Source: Alphaproteobacteria bacterium
Lineage (GTDB): Bacteria > Pseudomonadota > Alphaproteobacteria > Rs-D84
Length of the DNA stretch: 22,736 nucleotides
Direction: 5' to 3'
Assembly (NCBI GenBank): GCA_013316395.1
Contig: WSMU01000016.1
Span: 1-22,736 of the forward strand
The translations under genes and the position numbers were made by a program. Below the pieces are notes generated by a model, which was not told the origin of the DNA, did not search any database, and saw only the letters and a program-made list of their open reading frames with translations. This document shows, one piece after another, positions 6,283-15,506 of the stretch; positions within the stretch are counted from its first letter, which is position 1; every line of letters begins with the position of its first letter.

Positions 6283-9200
6283 ATGTCAAAACTGATAGTG
6301 GACGGAAACTGGGCGGCAGCTGATGTCGCCTACAGATGCGTTGATTTCGCGGCGATTTATCCGATTACCCCCAGCAGTACTATGGGCGAGTTGGCCGATG
6401 AATGGTCGTTTCAGCATAAAAAGAACATCTGGGGGGCAATCCCACAGATAATTGAAATGCAGTCAGAGGCCGGCGCCGCCGGTGCGATGCATGGCGCGCT
6501 GCAGATGGGCTCGCTTGCGACAACGTTTACCGCATCACAGGGTTTGCTGCTGATGATTCCAAACATGTACAAGATTGCGGGTGAGCAGACCCCGTTTGTA
6601 ATGCATGTTGCGGCACGTGCATTGGCAACGCATGCATTGTCTATTTTCGGCGACCACAGTGACGTTATGGCTGTGCGTCAGACAGGCTTTGCAATGCTAA
6701 GCAGTCATAATGTTCAGCAGGCCTCAGACATGGCGGCAATCGCGCATGCGGCAACGTTGCGCGCACGTGTGCCGTTCCTTCACTTTTTTGACGGATTTCG
6801 TACCAGTCACGAAGAATCACGTCTGACGCGTATCCCGGACGAGGTTTTACATGACATGATTCCGGATTCGTTGGTGTTGGAAAATCGTGCCCGCGGTATG
6901 AGCCCGGACAAGCCGACTGTACGTGGTACGGCGCAAAACCCCGATGTTTATTTCCAGGGACGCGAGGCGGCCAATCCTCTCTATATAAAAACACCTGAAA
7001 TAGTTCAGGAACAAATGGATAAGTTCGCGGAACTGACGGGACGTCGGTATAACCTGGTTGACTATGTCGGTGACCCGAATGCTGAAAATGTAATTGTTGC
7101 CATGGGCAGTGCAGTTGATACAATCGAGGAAACCTTGGCGCATTTGCCGGCCGGACTGGGGCTGCTGAAAATTCATTTATATCGTCCGTTCCCGGCGGCG
7201 GCATTTATGGCGGCAATGCCCAAGACGGTAAAGCGTATCGCCGTTTTGGACAGAACCAAGGAGCCAGGTGCCCTGGGCGAGCCGTTGTATCAGGATGTAA
7301 AAACTATTGTTGGCGACAGCGCCCAAGTGTTCGGCGGTCGCTATGGATTGGGGTCAAAAGAATTTAAGCCGCGCGATGTCAAGGCTGTTTATGAAAATTT
7401 GATGCGGGGCGAGTTGAAACATAATTTCACCGTCGGGATAGAGGATGATTTGACAGGCCTGTCGCTGAAAACCGACCCGGCATTCGCAGTAGAAGACCCG
7501 AATTTTAAAACCGCGATTTTGTATGGTATCGGTTCAGACGGAACCGTTGGTGCGGTTAAGAACATTGTAAAGATTGTGGGGGAAAATTCCGACCTGTATC
7601 CGCAGTCTTATGCCGTATATGATTCAAAAAAATCCGGTGGTTTAACCGCATCGCATGTCCGTTTCTCTGATGCGCCGATAAAGAGCCAGTATTTGATAGA
7701 AGTAGCGGATTTCATCAGTGTTTCAAACTTTATGATAGCCCAGCGCTTTGATATTTTCAAGGGGCTGCGTGCGGGTGGTACGGTAATGATAAACACATCC
7801 ATGGCACCGGATGTGGCGTTTGCAAACCTGCCAAAGGATGCACAGGAACATCTGATAAGAATGCGGGCAAAGGTATATTTCCTGGATGCCAATCGTGCTG
7901 CGCGCGAGTTAGGGTTGGGGAATAGAATTAACACGTTTATCATGTTAAACTTCTTTAACTTAACGCATGTAATCGACCCTGCGGTTGCGGCGCAATCGGC
8001 CAAAGTTGCAATTGAAAAAACGTATAAGAAAAAAGGCATGGATATCGTAGAAGCCAACTGGGCCGCGGTTGACAGAGCCTCTGAATTCTTGCACGAGTAC
8101 AAGTTGCCGTCATCCGTTTCTAATTTTGCGCCCGATTTTGTTCCGGCAATGACGTCGGATGCCCCGGCCGAGATTGCGGGTACCCTGGGTGAAATTGCAG
8201 CACAGCGCGGTGATGCGATTCCGGTATCCAGATTCCGCGTAGAAGGTGAATTTGGTGCCGGCCAGTATCCGGTTGGTACGGCCAAATATGAAAAGCGTGC
8301 GATATCGGAAATGGTTGCAACATGCGATTTGGATAAGTGTATCCAGTGTGGCAAGTGCGCGATGCTGTGCCCGCATGCGGCCATACGAATAAAGGCGATG
8401 ACCGCGGCCGAGGCGGAAAAGGCGCGTGCCGACGGAATAATCGTTGTTCCGATGAAGACGCCGGAACTGGGGCCGGATATGTACTTTACGCTGAATATTT
8501 CGGCGGCGGATTGCACGGGATGCAATATTTGTGTAAATAATTGTCCTGTAAAGGCGTTGGCGCTGCGCGCTGCGCGCGAGGTCGGGGCAGAGCAGCAGGC
8601 GCGCTTTGATGCGGCATTGTCTTTGCCGGATTTCCCGCGTGATAAGCTGAATCTAAATATTCCAAAGCATGTCGAGCTGTTGCCGCATTACTTTGAATTC
8701 CCGGGTGCATGTGCGGGCTGTGGTGAAACACCGTATGTTCGTATGCTTTCGCACTTGTTCGGTGACCGTATGGTTGTTGCAAATGCAACAGGGTGTTCGT
8801 CCATTTATGGGGCTAATCTGCCGACGACACCGTGGACTACGGATGCCGCGGGCCGTGGGCCGGCGTGGTCTAACTCTTTGTTCGAAGATAATGCCGAATA
8901 CGGTTTGGGTATGCGTTTGGCCCTGAATCAAAAGCGTGAAACGCTAAAAAGCCTTTTGTTTGAGTTGGGCTTTGAAAATATAGAGCAGATGTTTGACGAA
9001 ACAGATGCTGCAAAATCGCGCCAGAATGCCGAAATGCTGCGTGAAAAGCTGGCTAAGGTAGAGGGGCCGCGTGCCAGATTGGCCGAAAGCCTGATTGGTG
9101 AAATCGTTGATAAGTCTGTATGGATTATCGGTGGTGACGGATGGGCGTATGATATTGGATACGGCGGTCTGGACCATATATTGCACAGTGGCGAAAATGT

Positions 9201-9792
9201 GAATGTTTTGGTACTGGATACCGAAGGTTATTCAAATACCGGCGGCCAGCAGTCCAAATCAACGCCTTTTGGGGCCAGTATGAAGTTTGCAATCGGGGGC
9301 AAGGAACATGCCAAAAAGGATTTGGGCATGATTGCGATGATGTCGGGTGCATACGTTGCACAAATTGCAATGGGTGCGAACCAAGCACAGGCGATAAAGG
9401 CCTTCCGCGAGGCGGAAAGTTATCCGGGACCGTCAATTATTTTGGCGTATGCACCGTGTATCGCACATGGATATGCGCTGCAGAACGGGCCCCAGCATCA
9501 GTCGGATATGGTTAATACCGGGGCATGGCCGCTGTATCGTTTTGACCCGCGCAGGGTCGCCCAGGGCGAGAATCCGCTGATGATGGATTCTGCGCCTGTG
9601 GCAACGGTGCCGCTGGAAGATTTCCTGGCGTCGGAATCGCGCTTTAAGGCGGCGCGTGCGGCCAACCCGCACTTTGATGCGCTTGTAGAAATGGCAAAGG
9701 CAAATAATAAGTATAAGGCGGAGCTGAAAAAATATATTGCTCAGTTCGCAATGCACGATATGCCGGCCAAGAAAGAAAACGGCCAAGGCTAA
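6283..9792 (+). CDS. nifJ: Pyruvate:ferredoxin (flavodoxin) oxidoreductase
   Basis: A single-chain enzyme of 1169 residues, the usual size. It oxidises pyruvate and CoA to acetyl-CoA and CO2, passing electrons to ferredoxin or flavodoxin in the cytoplasm. Domains in order: N-terminal domain with YPITPSSTMGE (about 27-37); the transketolase C-terminal-like and gamma domains, including FGGRYGLGSKEF and YDSKKSGGLTASHVRFS; the EKR segment; two 4Fe-4S clusters (CDLDKCIQCGKCAMLCP about 684-700 and CTGCNICVNNCP about 748-759); and the C-terminal thiamine diphosphate domain with CAGCGETPY, GGDGWAYDIG and EGYSNTGGQQSKSTPFGA. The Cys residues expected for a third cluster (CAGCGE and the later CIAHGY) are present. 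The start has AAGGA nine bases upstream. It stands alone with its own promoter and terminator. The enzyme is oxygen-sensitive and points to fermentative or anaerobic metabolism. Confidence 0.96.
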   Translation: MSKLIVDGNWAAADVAYRCVDFAAIYPITPSSTMGELADEWSFQHKKNIWGAIPQIIEMQSEAGAAGAMHGALQMGSLATTFTASQGLLLMIPNMYKIAGEQTPFVMHVAARALATHALSIFGDHSDVMAVRQTGFAMLSSHNVQQASDMAAIAHAATLRARVPFLHFFDGFRTSHEESRLTRIPDEVLHDMIPDSLVLENRARGMSPDKPTVRGTAQNPDVYFQGREAANPLYIKTPEIVQEQMDKFAELTGRRYNLVDYVGDPNAENVIVAMGSAVDTIEETLAHLPAGLGLLKIHLYRPFPAAAFMAAMPKTVKRIAVLDRTKEPGALGEPLYQDVKTIVGDSAQVFGGRYGLGSKEFKPRDVKAVYENLMRGELKHNFTVGIEDDLTGLSLKTDPAFAVEDPNFKTAILYGIGSDGTVGAVKNIVKIVGENSDLYPQSYAVYDSKKSGGLTASHVRFSDAPIKSQYLIEVADFISVSNFMIAQRFDIFKGLRAGGTVMINTSMAPDVAFANLPKDAQEHLIRMRAKVYFLDANRAARELGLGNRINTFIMLNFFNLTHVIDPAVAAQSAKVAIEKTYKKKGMDIVEANWAAVDRASEFLHEYKLPSSVSNFAPDFVPAMTSDAPAEIAGTLGEIAAQRGDAIPVSRFRVEGEFGAGQYPVGTAKYEKRAISEMVATCDLDKCIQCGKCAMLCPHAAIRIKAMTAAEAEKARADGIIVVPMKTPELGPDMYFTLNISAADCTGCNICVNNCPVKALALRAAREVGAEQQARFDAALSLPDFPRDKLNLNIPKHVELLPHYFEFPGACAGCGETPYVRMLSHLFGDRMVVANATGCSSIYGANLPTTPWTTDAAGRGPAWSNSLFEDNAEYGLGMRLALNQKRETLKSLLFELGFENIEQMFDETDAAKSRQNAEMLREKLAKVEGPRARLAESLIGEIVDKSVWIIGGDGWAYDIGYGGLDHILHSGENVNVLVLDTEGYSNTGGQQSKSTPFGASMKFAIGGKEHAKKDLGMIAMMSGAYVAQIAMGANQAQAIKAFREAESYPGPSIILAYAPCIAHGYALQNGPQHQSDMVNTGAWPLYRFDPRRVAQGENPLMMDSAPVATVPLEDFLASESRFKAARAANPHFDALVEMAKANNKYKAELKKYIAQFAMHDMPAKKENGQG

Positions 9793-9813
9793 TTAAAAAG
9801 TCTGTGGTAATAT

Positions 9814-9850
9814 AAAAAAGCGCGGTCTTTATCCAAGACCGCGCTTTTTA
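9814..9850 (+). terminator. Strong bidirectional terminator after nifJ
   Basis: A 15-bp perfect stem, 9815-9829 with 9835-9849 (core AAGCGCGGTCTT), with loop TATCC and A/T tails on both sides. The stop codon of the relic on the other strand (9848-9850) lies inside it, the same arrangement as at 19475. Confidence 0.93.
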
Positions 9851-10080
9851 GTTTACATAATAGCCTTTTGGCAGAGCAGGTGAATATTCCTGTACTGTCA
9901 CTCATGTTCGTTCCGGCCGGAATGTAGCACTGTGTTCGTGCGGTGGCGCCCGCATCAGATGTGCTGTATATTCTGCTCAGGAATCGACATCGCATCATGG
10001 CTGTCGGGGAGTTAAGAAAATCATAGTAAGAATGCCCACCCCGTGGCCTTTGCGTGAAACAATCGCGCTGTTATATAGCC
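9848..10080 (-). pseudogene. Frameshifted relic of a Cys-rich secreted protein
   Basis: The minus strand encodes a C-terminal part homologous by eye to the intact gene at 19475-20086: GATARTQCYIPAGTNMSDSTG here against GATSITSCYIRSGSSFSDVSG there. Further upstream in the same frame, SYYDFLNSPTAMMRCRFLS resembles GYYKNGSACTACPSL. Removing one base from the four-T run 9866-9869 would give ...TGIFTCSAKGYYVN-stop, aligning residue for residue with ...SGSWRYSDDCYYVN-stop. An in-frame stop is met near 10067 and no signal peptide can be joined on, so the gene is broken at both ends. Several conserved cysteines are also lost. The homology was found by reading, not by a database search. Confidence 0.6.
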
Positions 10081-10200
10081 ACGGCCCCCTCCTGGCCTGA
10101 TAAATCGGGAGATAAATTACGTGCCGACAATTTTTATCGTCGGATACCAGTGCTGCATTGCGCTACACCGCTTGCTGTGGGATTTCTTTAACATCCCGGT
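10041..10200. other. Unexplained stretch rich in inverted repeats
   Basis: This is the gene-free part between the relic and the autotransporter terminator. CCGTGGC (10041-10047) pairs with GCCACGG (10078-10084). A CCGAC/GTCGG hairpin lies near 10124-10143, and GGGAT/ATCCC near 10179-10197. No convincing promoter, tRNA or known RNA signature is seen on either strand. It may be the decayed 5' part of the relic or a structured RNA. From 10201 to 10267 I see nothing but A/T-rich DNA. Confidence 0.25.
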
Positions 10201-10267
10201 TGATTCATAATGGATTTAAACAGAAATACACATGCGACTAAGGAAAATATTATTGTCTTCGTCTTAA

Positions 10268-10292
10268 TAAAAGCGGCCCCGGATGGGGCCGC
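10268..10292 (-). terminator. Intrinsic terminator of the autotransporter gene
   Basis: On the minus strand GCGGCCCC / GGGGCCGC (10292-10285 with 10280-10273), an ATCC loop, then TTTTATT. It begins six bases after the stop codon. Confidence 0.88.
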
Positions 10293-10298
10293 CAGTAC

Positions 10299-13200
10299 TT
10301 AGAAGCGATATGAGCCAGATAGTTTAATCTTATGCATTTGGATGTCCGCATTATACTGATAGCGGTAATCCAAGCCTACTTGAACACCTGTCGCCGATAG
10401 GAGCTCTATACCGCCACCGATATTAGCCCACAGCGGGTCAATCTCTATGTCGTACTTGGTAAAGCGCTTGGCCGCGGCAAACTTGTATTTTGCATTGTCC
10501 GGCGCGCCCAGAACATCATATTCTACGCCGATTGATGCATAAGGCCGCATCTGGAACCATGGGGACGGATATATACGCTTTTGTGCAATCAGGCTATAAC
10601 CCGGGGTCAGGACAAGGTAGCCATCTGATTCCAGCTTCATATAGTCATCGCCACCGGCTTTTTCAGAAACAGAGAAGCCAAAGTTATATCCAACACGCGC
10701 ATAAACATTTCCGACGATATACTGATTCAGCCAGTCGTGCATCAGGCCCCATTCGGATATCAGGCTAAATGATGTGCCGTCGCCTTCTATCTTGGACATA
10801 TATGTTTGATCGCGTGTCACATCCAGCCAGTGCAGATCCAGGAATGCATTTCCATAGGCACGCATTTTTGTCCCCAGTGTTTGCAGCAGGTATGCGCCGA
10901 TTCCAAAGTTTGTATCGGATACGTCAACATTTACATGCCCCGCGATAGATTGACCCGGCAGATAGCCCAGATCTATATTATCTTCGTTGTCACCCGATGT
11001 GTGCGATACACGGCCGGCCAGACCCAGAATCAGGGTTTCTGTTTCCTGCCAGTCGTAGCCACCGGTAAAGCTGAAGCGGTTAGACGATGCATGCTTGCCG
11101 TCGGCGACATTTTGACGCACCATGCCAAAATCAAACTCGCCCCATGCTTTGCGCAGATTACGATTACGGTTCCATATAAATTCATCCAGCATATGGTCTT
11201 CGAAATCGCGGAAAGACGTATGTTCATTCAATACGATGTTGCCTGCGAACTGCTCAATCTCGCGCGGCTGGAACAGGCGGCTAAACCGGGCCAGACCATG
11301 TCCGTCGCGTGATGTGGTGTAATATTCCATACGCTTGAATAGCTCTTTGGACATTTCTTCCATGTTTGTTCCGGCAAATGCAACCGGTATCGCCTCTATC
11401 GGTGTGCGGTTGTGGAATTTTGCATCGGCCAAACCACCTGCAATCAAATCATCCAAGGCGCCTGCTGTGACATATTCGCCCTTGGTGTGACCGTCTTCGC
11501 GGCCAACAATCGGCTGAATCTTAAATACCTCAACCGGGCCACCAAAGCGCGGGTCAAATACCAGATACAGACTGTCCGCAGTACCGTCGCCATTATAATC
11601 GCGAACGGTTATATATGCCGGTAAATCTGTTCCTGTTTCGTTCAGGCCCGGTGTTGGCTTGAAATAATCAAAGCATTTGGAACCGTCAGCATTACAGAAC
11701 TTAACCGTTATTTTTCTGATTTTAGAGCCTTCTTCACGGATTCCGCCTTCGGCATGCAGCAGCCATATCGCCGTGCCCTGGTTGATCATGTCGAATATCT
11801 GGACGCCCATCTGACCATCGGCCAACAGGCCTGTTGACGTGCTTAGGTTGCTGTTTAGATTTGTAATAAACGTTCCGTTTACTGAAATCAGCGGTTCTGG
11901 ATTGAGATGACCGTCGTGTGTTATCTGGCCAAGTGTATTATCATCCTTTAGACTGACATTTGCCCAGTAGTCATAAGCGGTAGAGCCGGGGCCCGTCGCA
12001 TACGGCAGGATTGCCATGTTCAGACCGCTGCCGGAATTGTAGGTGTAGTTGCCGCCGATGCTCATATGCTCTAAGCCCACAAACTTTACATCGCCGGAAA
12101 CACTGCCGCTAACGCCGACATTCAGCCAGTTTGTTGACGGATTTGCCTTAACATACAGATTTGTTGCATCAATGTTTCCACCAACGGTCAAATCACTGGT
12201 CCGCAGTGTCATTGTGCCTGATTCCTGGGCGAATGCCCCCAGTGTAACGCTTGAGGCGGTAATCGTATAGTTATTCGCCATTACGTTTACATCACGCGCG
12301 CCCAGTGCGCCAGCATAGTTTTGGCGCAGTACATTTTGGTTAAATGTGCCTGCTGTGGTCAGGCCCTGGCCGGCCAAGGCTGTTGTGCCGCCAAAGTTTA
12401 CATCAGATGCGTTTATAAAGCCGGTGCCGGAATCTAGAACCAAGCTGCCGCTGGAGCTAATCTGGGCGGCATCAATGCCGGTGCCGGCCGCAATACGCAG
12501 TGTGCCATTGCTGTCTATGTTGGTTGTTGTAAATTTACCACCGGCCGTGATGTCTGTGTCGGCGCCGGAATTTGTGGTTAAGTTCCCGGCAATGCGAACT
12601 GTATTATTGAATACGTAGTCAACAGAGCCCGACTGCGCATCAAAATTACCTGTAACATTCAACGAATCACCCATAAAGCGGCCGTCTTTGGTTATGTTCA
12701 GGCCGGTTGCCGATGCGCCCTGGGTCATGTTGCCGGTAACTGCGACCGGGCCGCTAATGACTGTTGTGCCGACATCAATTGTTGCCGTTGCGCCGGATGA
12801 TACTGTTAACAGATTTGCCGTCAGCATGTCGCCAGAGATGCTCATCAAGCCACCGGCCGCATTCAATGCGCCCGCACCGATGTTTGTCGCGACCAGCTTT
12901 GCGATATTATTATTAGTCAGGTCGGCCATATTTATGCTGGTGGCGTCAATGTTCAGCGAGCCAGTGCCACTGGCGACGGTTATGTCACGCGTCAGCGTTG
13001 TGTTTTGTGCCGATGTTATGTTCAGTGTGCCGCTGTCGGTAACTGTGCCGTCAATTATAACATTACGGGCCGACGTTAGGTTCAATGTATTTCCGGCGGC
13101 CAAATCAATTCCGGCGGCGGTAATATCACCGATTTGTGTCGCCAGTGTCAGGTTATTTGCGTCCTTTACGATCAAGCCGCTGGCCGGGTCAGTTGTCGGA

Positions 13201-15389
13201 TTGTTAAACCATATTGTATTTGCGATGTTGATATCGCCGTTTGTTGCCGTAATCTGGCCGCCGTGGCTAACGATTTTGCCACTGCCGGACAAACTGCCCA
13301 CCGTGGTTTGATTGCCATAGAATTCCAGTGTGCCTGTGCCGTTTGCAGTGGCATCACCCGCTATTGTCGTTGTGTTTGCAGTGCTGTTACCGAATATCAG
13401 GCTCCCAAGGCCGGCCGCCGATACATCGCCTCCTACATTTATTATATTATTCCCTGCGACAAATTGGGCGGTGCGGCTAAAATCACCTTGTGTTGCGTTG
13501 ATATTGCCACGAATATCTATTCCGTTTGCGGCGTTTAGCTTAAAGTTTTGAACCCCGGCGCCACCAATCGTCAGTGAGCCCGCCGCCAGTGCCGGTGTGG
13601 CGGATAATATCACGTCGCCGTTAACCAACGTTTCGCCGTCAACAGTAATATCAGTTGTTGCCAGTCCAATGTTCATGGTTCCGTTTGTTACATGCATATT
13701 TCCGTTAACTGCTATCGGCCCAATCAGCGAGTTCAGGTTAATTGTACCGCCCGCCGCCGTAATCGCGCCCAGGTTTACCGCCCCCGAATTCTGGTCGGAG
13801 CCGCGAATCGTCATTGTTCCGCCGTTATTTGTAATTGTGCCGGCAATGTCTATTTCGCGCGATTCAATAAGCATGTTGCCGCTGTTGTTTGTAACAGTGC
13901 CGTTGACCGTGACAAAGCCGGTTGCACCCGTTACAGACGTTATCTGCATATCGCCGGAGTTAGTAACCGATTCGATTGTTGTGCCGCCTTCGCCCGACAG
14001 CTTCATCGTGGCACCGGCCATATTGGTAACCGCGCCGCCGATTGTTAATTCGCGCACTGCCGCAAGTGTGGTGGTGCCGGTATTGCCTGTTACGCCGTTT
14101 GCGATATTAATGTTTCCGTTTGATGTACCCGTGCCCGCCGCAGTTATATTCAGCGCGGCCCCGGTATTGGTTACGGAATTTGCCGCAATATCCTGGGCCG
14201 TTATGTTCATGTTTGCATTTTCGTTGGAAATGCTGTCGGATTGGCCGTTTACTATATCCGTTGCCAGTGCCAGGTTACCGTTGCGCACGGTTACATTGAA
14301 CTGGTTCAGTTTATTAGAGAACAACTGCAGCCAGTTGTCATTGCCGCCCACATCCAGTGTGCCAGTCGTCAGGTTAAATGTATTGTTGATATTCATTGCA
14401 CTGGTGTCAAAGCCGTTGGCCAGTGTCAGCGCCCCGCCGATGTCCAGCGTCAGGTTACCGCTGTTTACAAAAGATGCGTTCTTATGTTCTGCGTCCGTGC
14501 CGTTAACAGTCAGGTTTTTGGCGGTAATTACCATGTCGCCGCCTTCGTTAGTCATTGCGCCCGTGACTGTTATGTCCGTGTTTGTGGAAATGGTAAACGA
14601 TTCGCCGCCCTTGTTTTCAATAACACCGGTTGAGGTTAAGTTTCCGCCCAGTTCGATGTTCATTATGCCGGCATTATTTTGTATTTTGTCCGCCGTCAGT
14701 GTTTCGGTAATGATATCCGTACGTGTTGCCGCGCTGGATGATATGATTGTGCCGCCGTTGGTATCAAGGCCGCCCGTCATTATAATATTACCGGATGCGT
14801 CCTTGTGCCCCAGAATCATTGTTCCGCTGGTGTTTTCGATGGATGCGGTTGACATTGATACCGCGTTTATGTCCAAAGATACCGCGCCGGTATTATTTCG
14901 AATCGTTCCGGTTGTCGCAAATGCGCCGATATTAGTAAGGTCCAGCCGCCCGCTGTTATCAATAGAACCCACCGTTAAGTCAGTTGTTGCGCCGCCCGTC
15001 TGGCCCAGTTTCAGGTAGTTACCGTTTTCCACCTGCAGCATTTCGCCGATTTTAATCGGTCCCGCCGATACAATAGAAAAGCCGTTTGTCATATCGCCGG
15101 CCGCGGTATTATTTAATATGAATACCCATCCTTTTCCCGTATTCTCATTGCGGCCAACGATAAGGCCGCCAGCCACTGCAATGCCGTTGGCATCGACGGT
15201 AATGCCGTCCGCCGTTACAGAGTCGCCGCCATTGGTCACAACCACGGAATTATCAGCCGTGGTTAAATGCAAGGTATTATCTGTTATATTGATAATGCCA
15301 TTCGCATCAACAGGTTTTAATTCAGTTGGCGCCGCCATCGCACCAACCGGCGCCAGGCAGAAAATAAAAGAAAATAGCTTTTTTATCAT
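10299..15389 (-). CDS. Large autotransporter (type Va) surface protein
   Basis: A 1696-residue surface protein. The signal peptide MIKKLFSFIFCLAPVGAMA is followed by a passenger of about 1,250 residues made of loosely repeated beta-strand units rich in Asn, Thr, Gly and Ala (for example GTVTNNSGNMLIES and GTITNNGGTMTIRG), typical of a beta-helix. The C-terminal ~280 residues form an outer-membrane barrel (GFDWQE-like GGYDWQETETLILGLAGR, alternating aromatic strands) ending in the classic terminal Phe (SGSYRF). The passenger would be exported through the barrel and act in adhesion or as a surface coat; no protease or lipase motif is seen. I chose ATG 15389 over 15455 because only it places the signal peptide at the N terminus, although the ribosome site is weak and A-rich. 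It is monocistronic, with promoter and terminator both visible. Strongly strand-biased G/T composition reflects the repeats. Confidence 0.9.
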   Translation of the reverse strand: MIKKLFSFIFCLAPVGAMAAPTELKPVDANGIINITDNTLHLTTADNSVVVTNGGDSVTADGITVDANGIAVAGGLIVGRNENTGKGWVFILNNTAAGDMTNGFSIVSAGPIKIGEMLQVENGNYLKLGQTGGATTDLTVGSIDNSGRLDLTNIGAFATTGTIRNNTGAVSLDINAVSMSTASIENTSGTMILGHKDASGNIIMTGGLDTNGGTIISSSAATRTDIITETLTADKIQNNAGIMNIELGGNLTSTGVIENKGGESFTISTNTDITVTGAMTNEGGDMVITAKNLTVNGTDAEHKNASFVNSGNLTLDIGGALTLANGFDTSAMNINNTFNLTTGTLDVGGNDNWLQLFSNKLNQFNVTVRNGNLALATDIVNGQSDSISNENANMNITAQDIAANSVTNTGAALNITAAGTGTSNGNINIANGVTGNTGTTTLAAVRELTIGGAVTNMAGATMKLSGEGGTTIESVTNSGDMQITSVTGATGFVTVNGTVTNNSGNMLIESREIDIAGTITNNGGTMTIRGSDQNSGAVNLGAITAAGGTINLNSLIGPIAVNGNMHVTNGTMNIGLATTDITVDGETLVNGDVILSATPALAAGSLTIGGAGVQNFKLNAANGIDIRGNINATQGDFSRTAQFVAGNNIINVGGDVSAAGLGSLIFGNSTANTTTIAGDATANGTGTLEFYGNQTTVGSLSGSGKIVSHGGQITATNGDINIANTIWFNNPTTDPASGLIVKDANNLTLATQIGDITAAGIDLAAGNTLNLTSARNVIIDGTVTDSGTLNITSAQNTTLTRDITVASGTGSLNIDATSINMADLTNNNIAKLVATNIGAGALNAAGGLMSISGDMLTANLLTVSSGATATIDVGTTVISGPVAVTGNMTQGASATGLNITKDGRFMGDSLNVTGNFDAQSGSVDYVFNNTVRIAGNLTTNSGADTDITAGGKFTTTNIDSNGTLRIAAGTGIDAAQISSSGSLVLDSGTGFINASDVNFGGTTALAGQGLTTAGTFNQNVLRQNYAGALGARDVNVMANNYTITASSVTLGAFAQESGTMTLRTSDLTVGGNIDATNLYVKANPSTNWLNVGVSGSVSGDVKFVGLEHMSIGGNYTYNSGSGLNMAILPYATGPGSTAYDYWANVSLKDDNTLGQITHDGHLNPEPLISVNGTFITNLNSNLSTSTGLLADGQMGVQIFDMINQGTAIWLLHAEGGIREEGSKIRKITVKFCNADGSKCFDYFKPTPGLNETGTDLPAYITVRDYNGDGTADSLYLVFDPRFGGPVEVFKIQPIVGREDGHTKGEYVTAGALDDLIAGGLADAKFHNRTPIEAIPVAFAGTNMEEMSKELFKRMEYYTTSRDGHGLARFSRLFQPREIEQFAGNIVLNEHTSFRDFEDHMLDEFIWNRNRNLRKAWGEFDFGMVRQNVADGKHASSNRFSFTGGYDWQETETLILGLAGRVSHTSGDNEDNIDLGYLPGQSIAGHVNVDVSDTNFGIGAYLLQTLGTKMRAYGNAFLDLHWLDVTRDQTYMSKIEGDGTSFSLISEWGLMHDWLNQYIVGNVYARVGYNFGFSVSEKAGGDDYMKLESDGYLVLTPGYSLIAQKRIYPSPWFQMRPYASIGVEYDVLGAPDNAKYKFAAAKRFTKYDIEIDPLWANIGGGIELLSATGVQVGLDYRYQYNADIQMHKIKLSGSYRF

Positions 15390-15425
15390 ATTTTTTTGTT
15401 TCTTTTTTATTTCATTTGTGCTCAC

Positions 15426-15455
15426 ATTATCACACAAAATTGGTAACCTAGACAA
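15426..15455 (-). promoter_or_regulatory. Probable autotransporter promoter
   Basis: On the minus strand TTGTCT (15455-15450), an 18-base spacer, GATAAT (15431-15426). The transcript would start near 15419, leaving a ~30-base A-rich leader. Confidence 0.5.
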
Positions 15456-15506
15456 GTGAAAAAATCTAGTTTGTAAAGACTAATTTTTGTAAAGAAGGAG
15501 AAAATA

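Noticed and set aside
9840..10300. tRNA, tmRNA or RNase P RNA in the 9.8-10.3 kb gap
   Set aside because: No T-loop/CCA end, tmRNA termini or conserved RNase P core sequence could be found on either strand.
12049..15018. Long open frames on the plus strand opposite the autotransporter (for example 13597-15018)
   Set aside because: They are mirror frames caused by the repeat-rich, biased codon use of the real gene. They have no ribosome sites, and their translations are hydrophobic low-complexity Val/Pro/Ser strings.
15470..15495. Operator pair ahead of eno (TTTGTAAAGA twice)
   Set aside because: The repeats are short and A/T-rich, and the second runs into the ribosome site; there is not enough to call a regulatory site.
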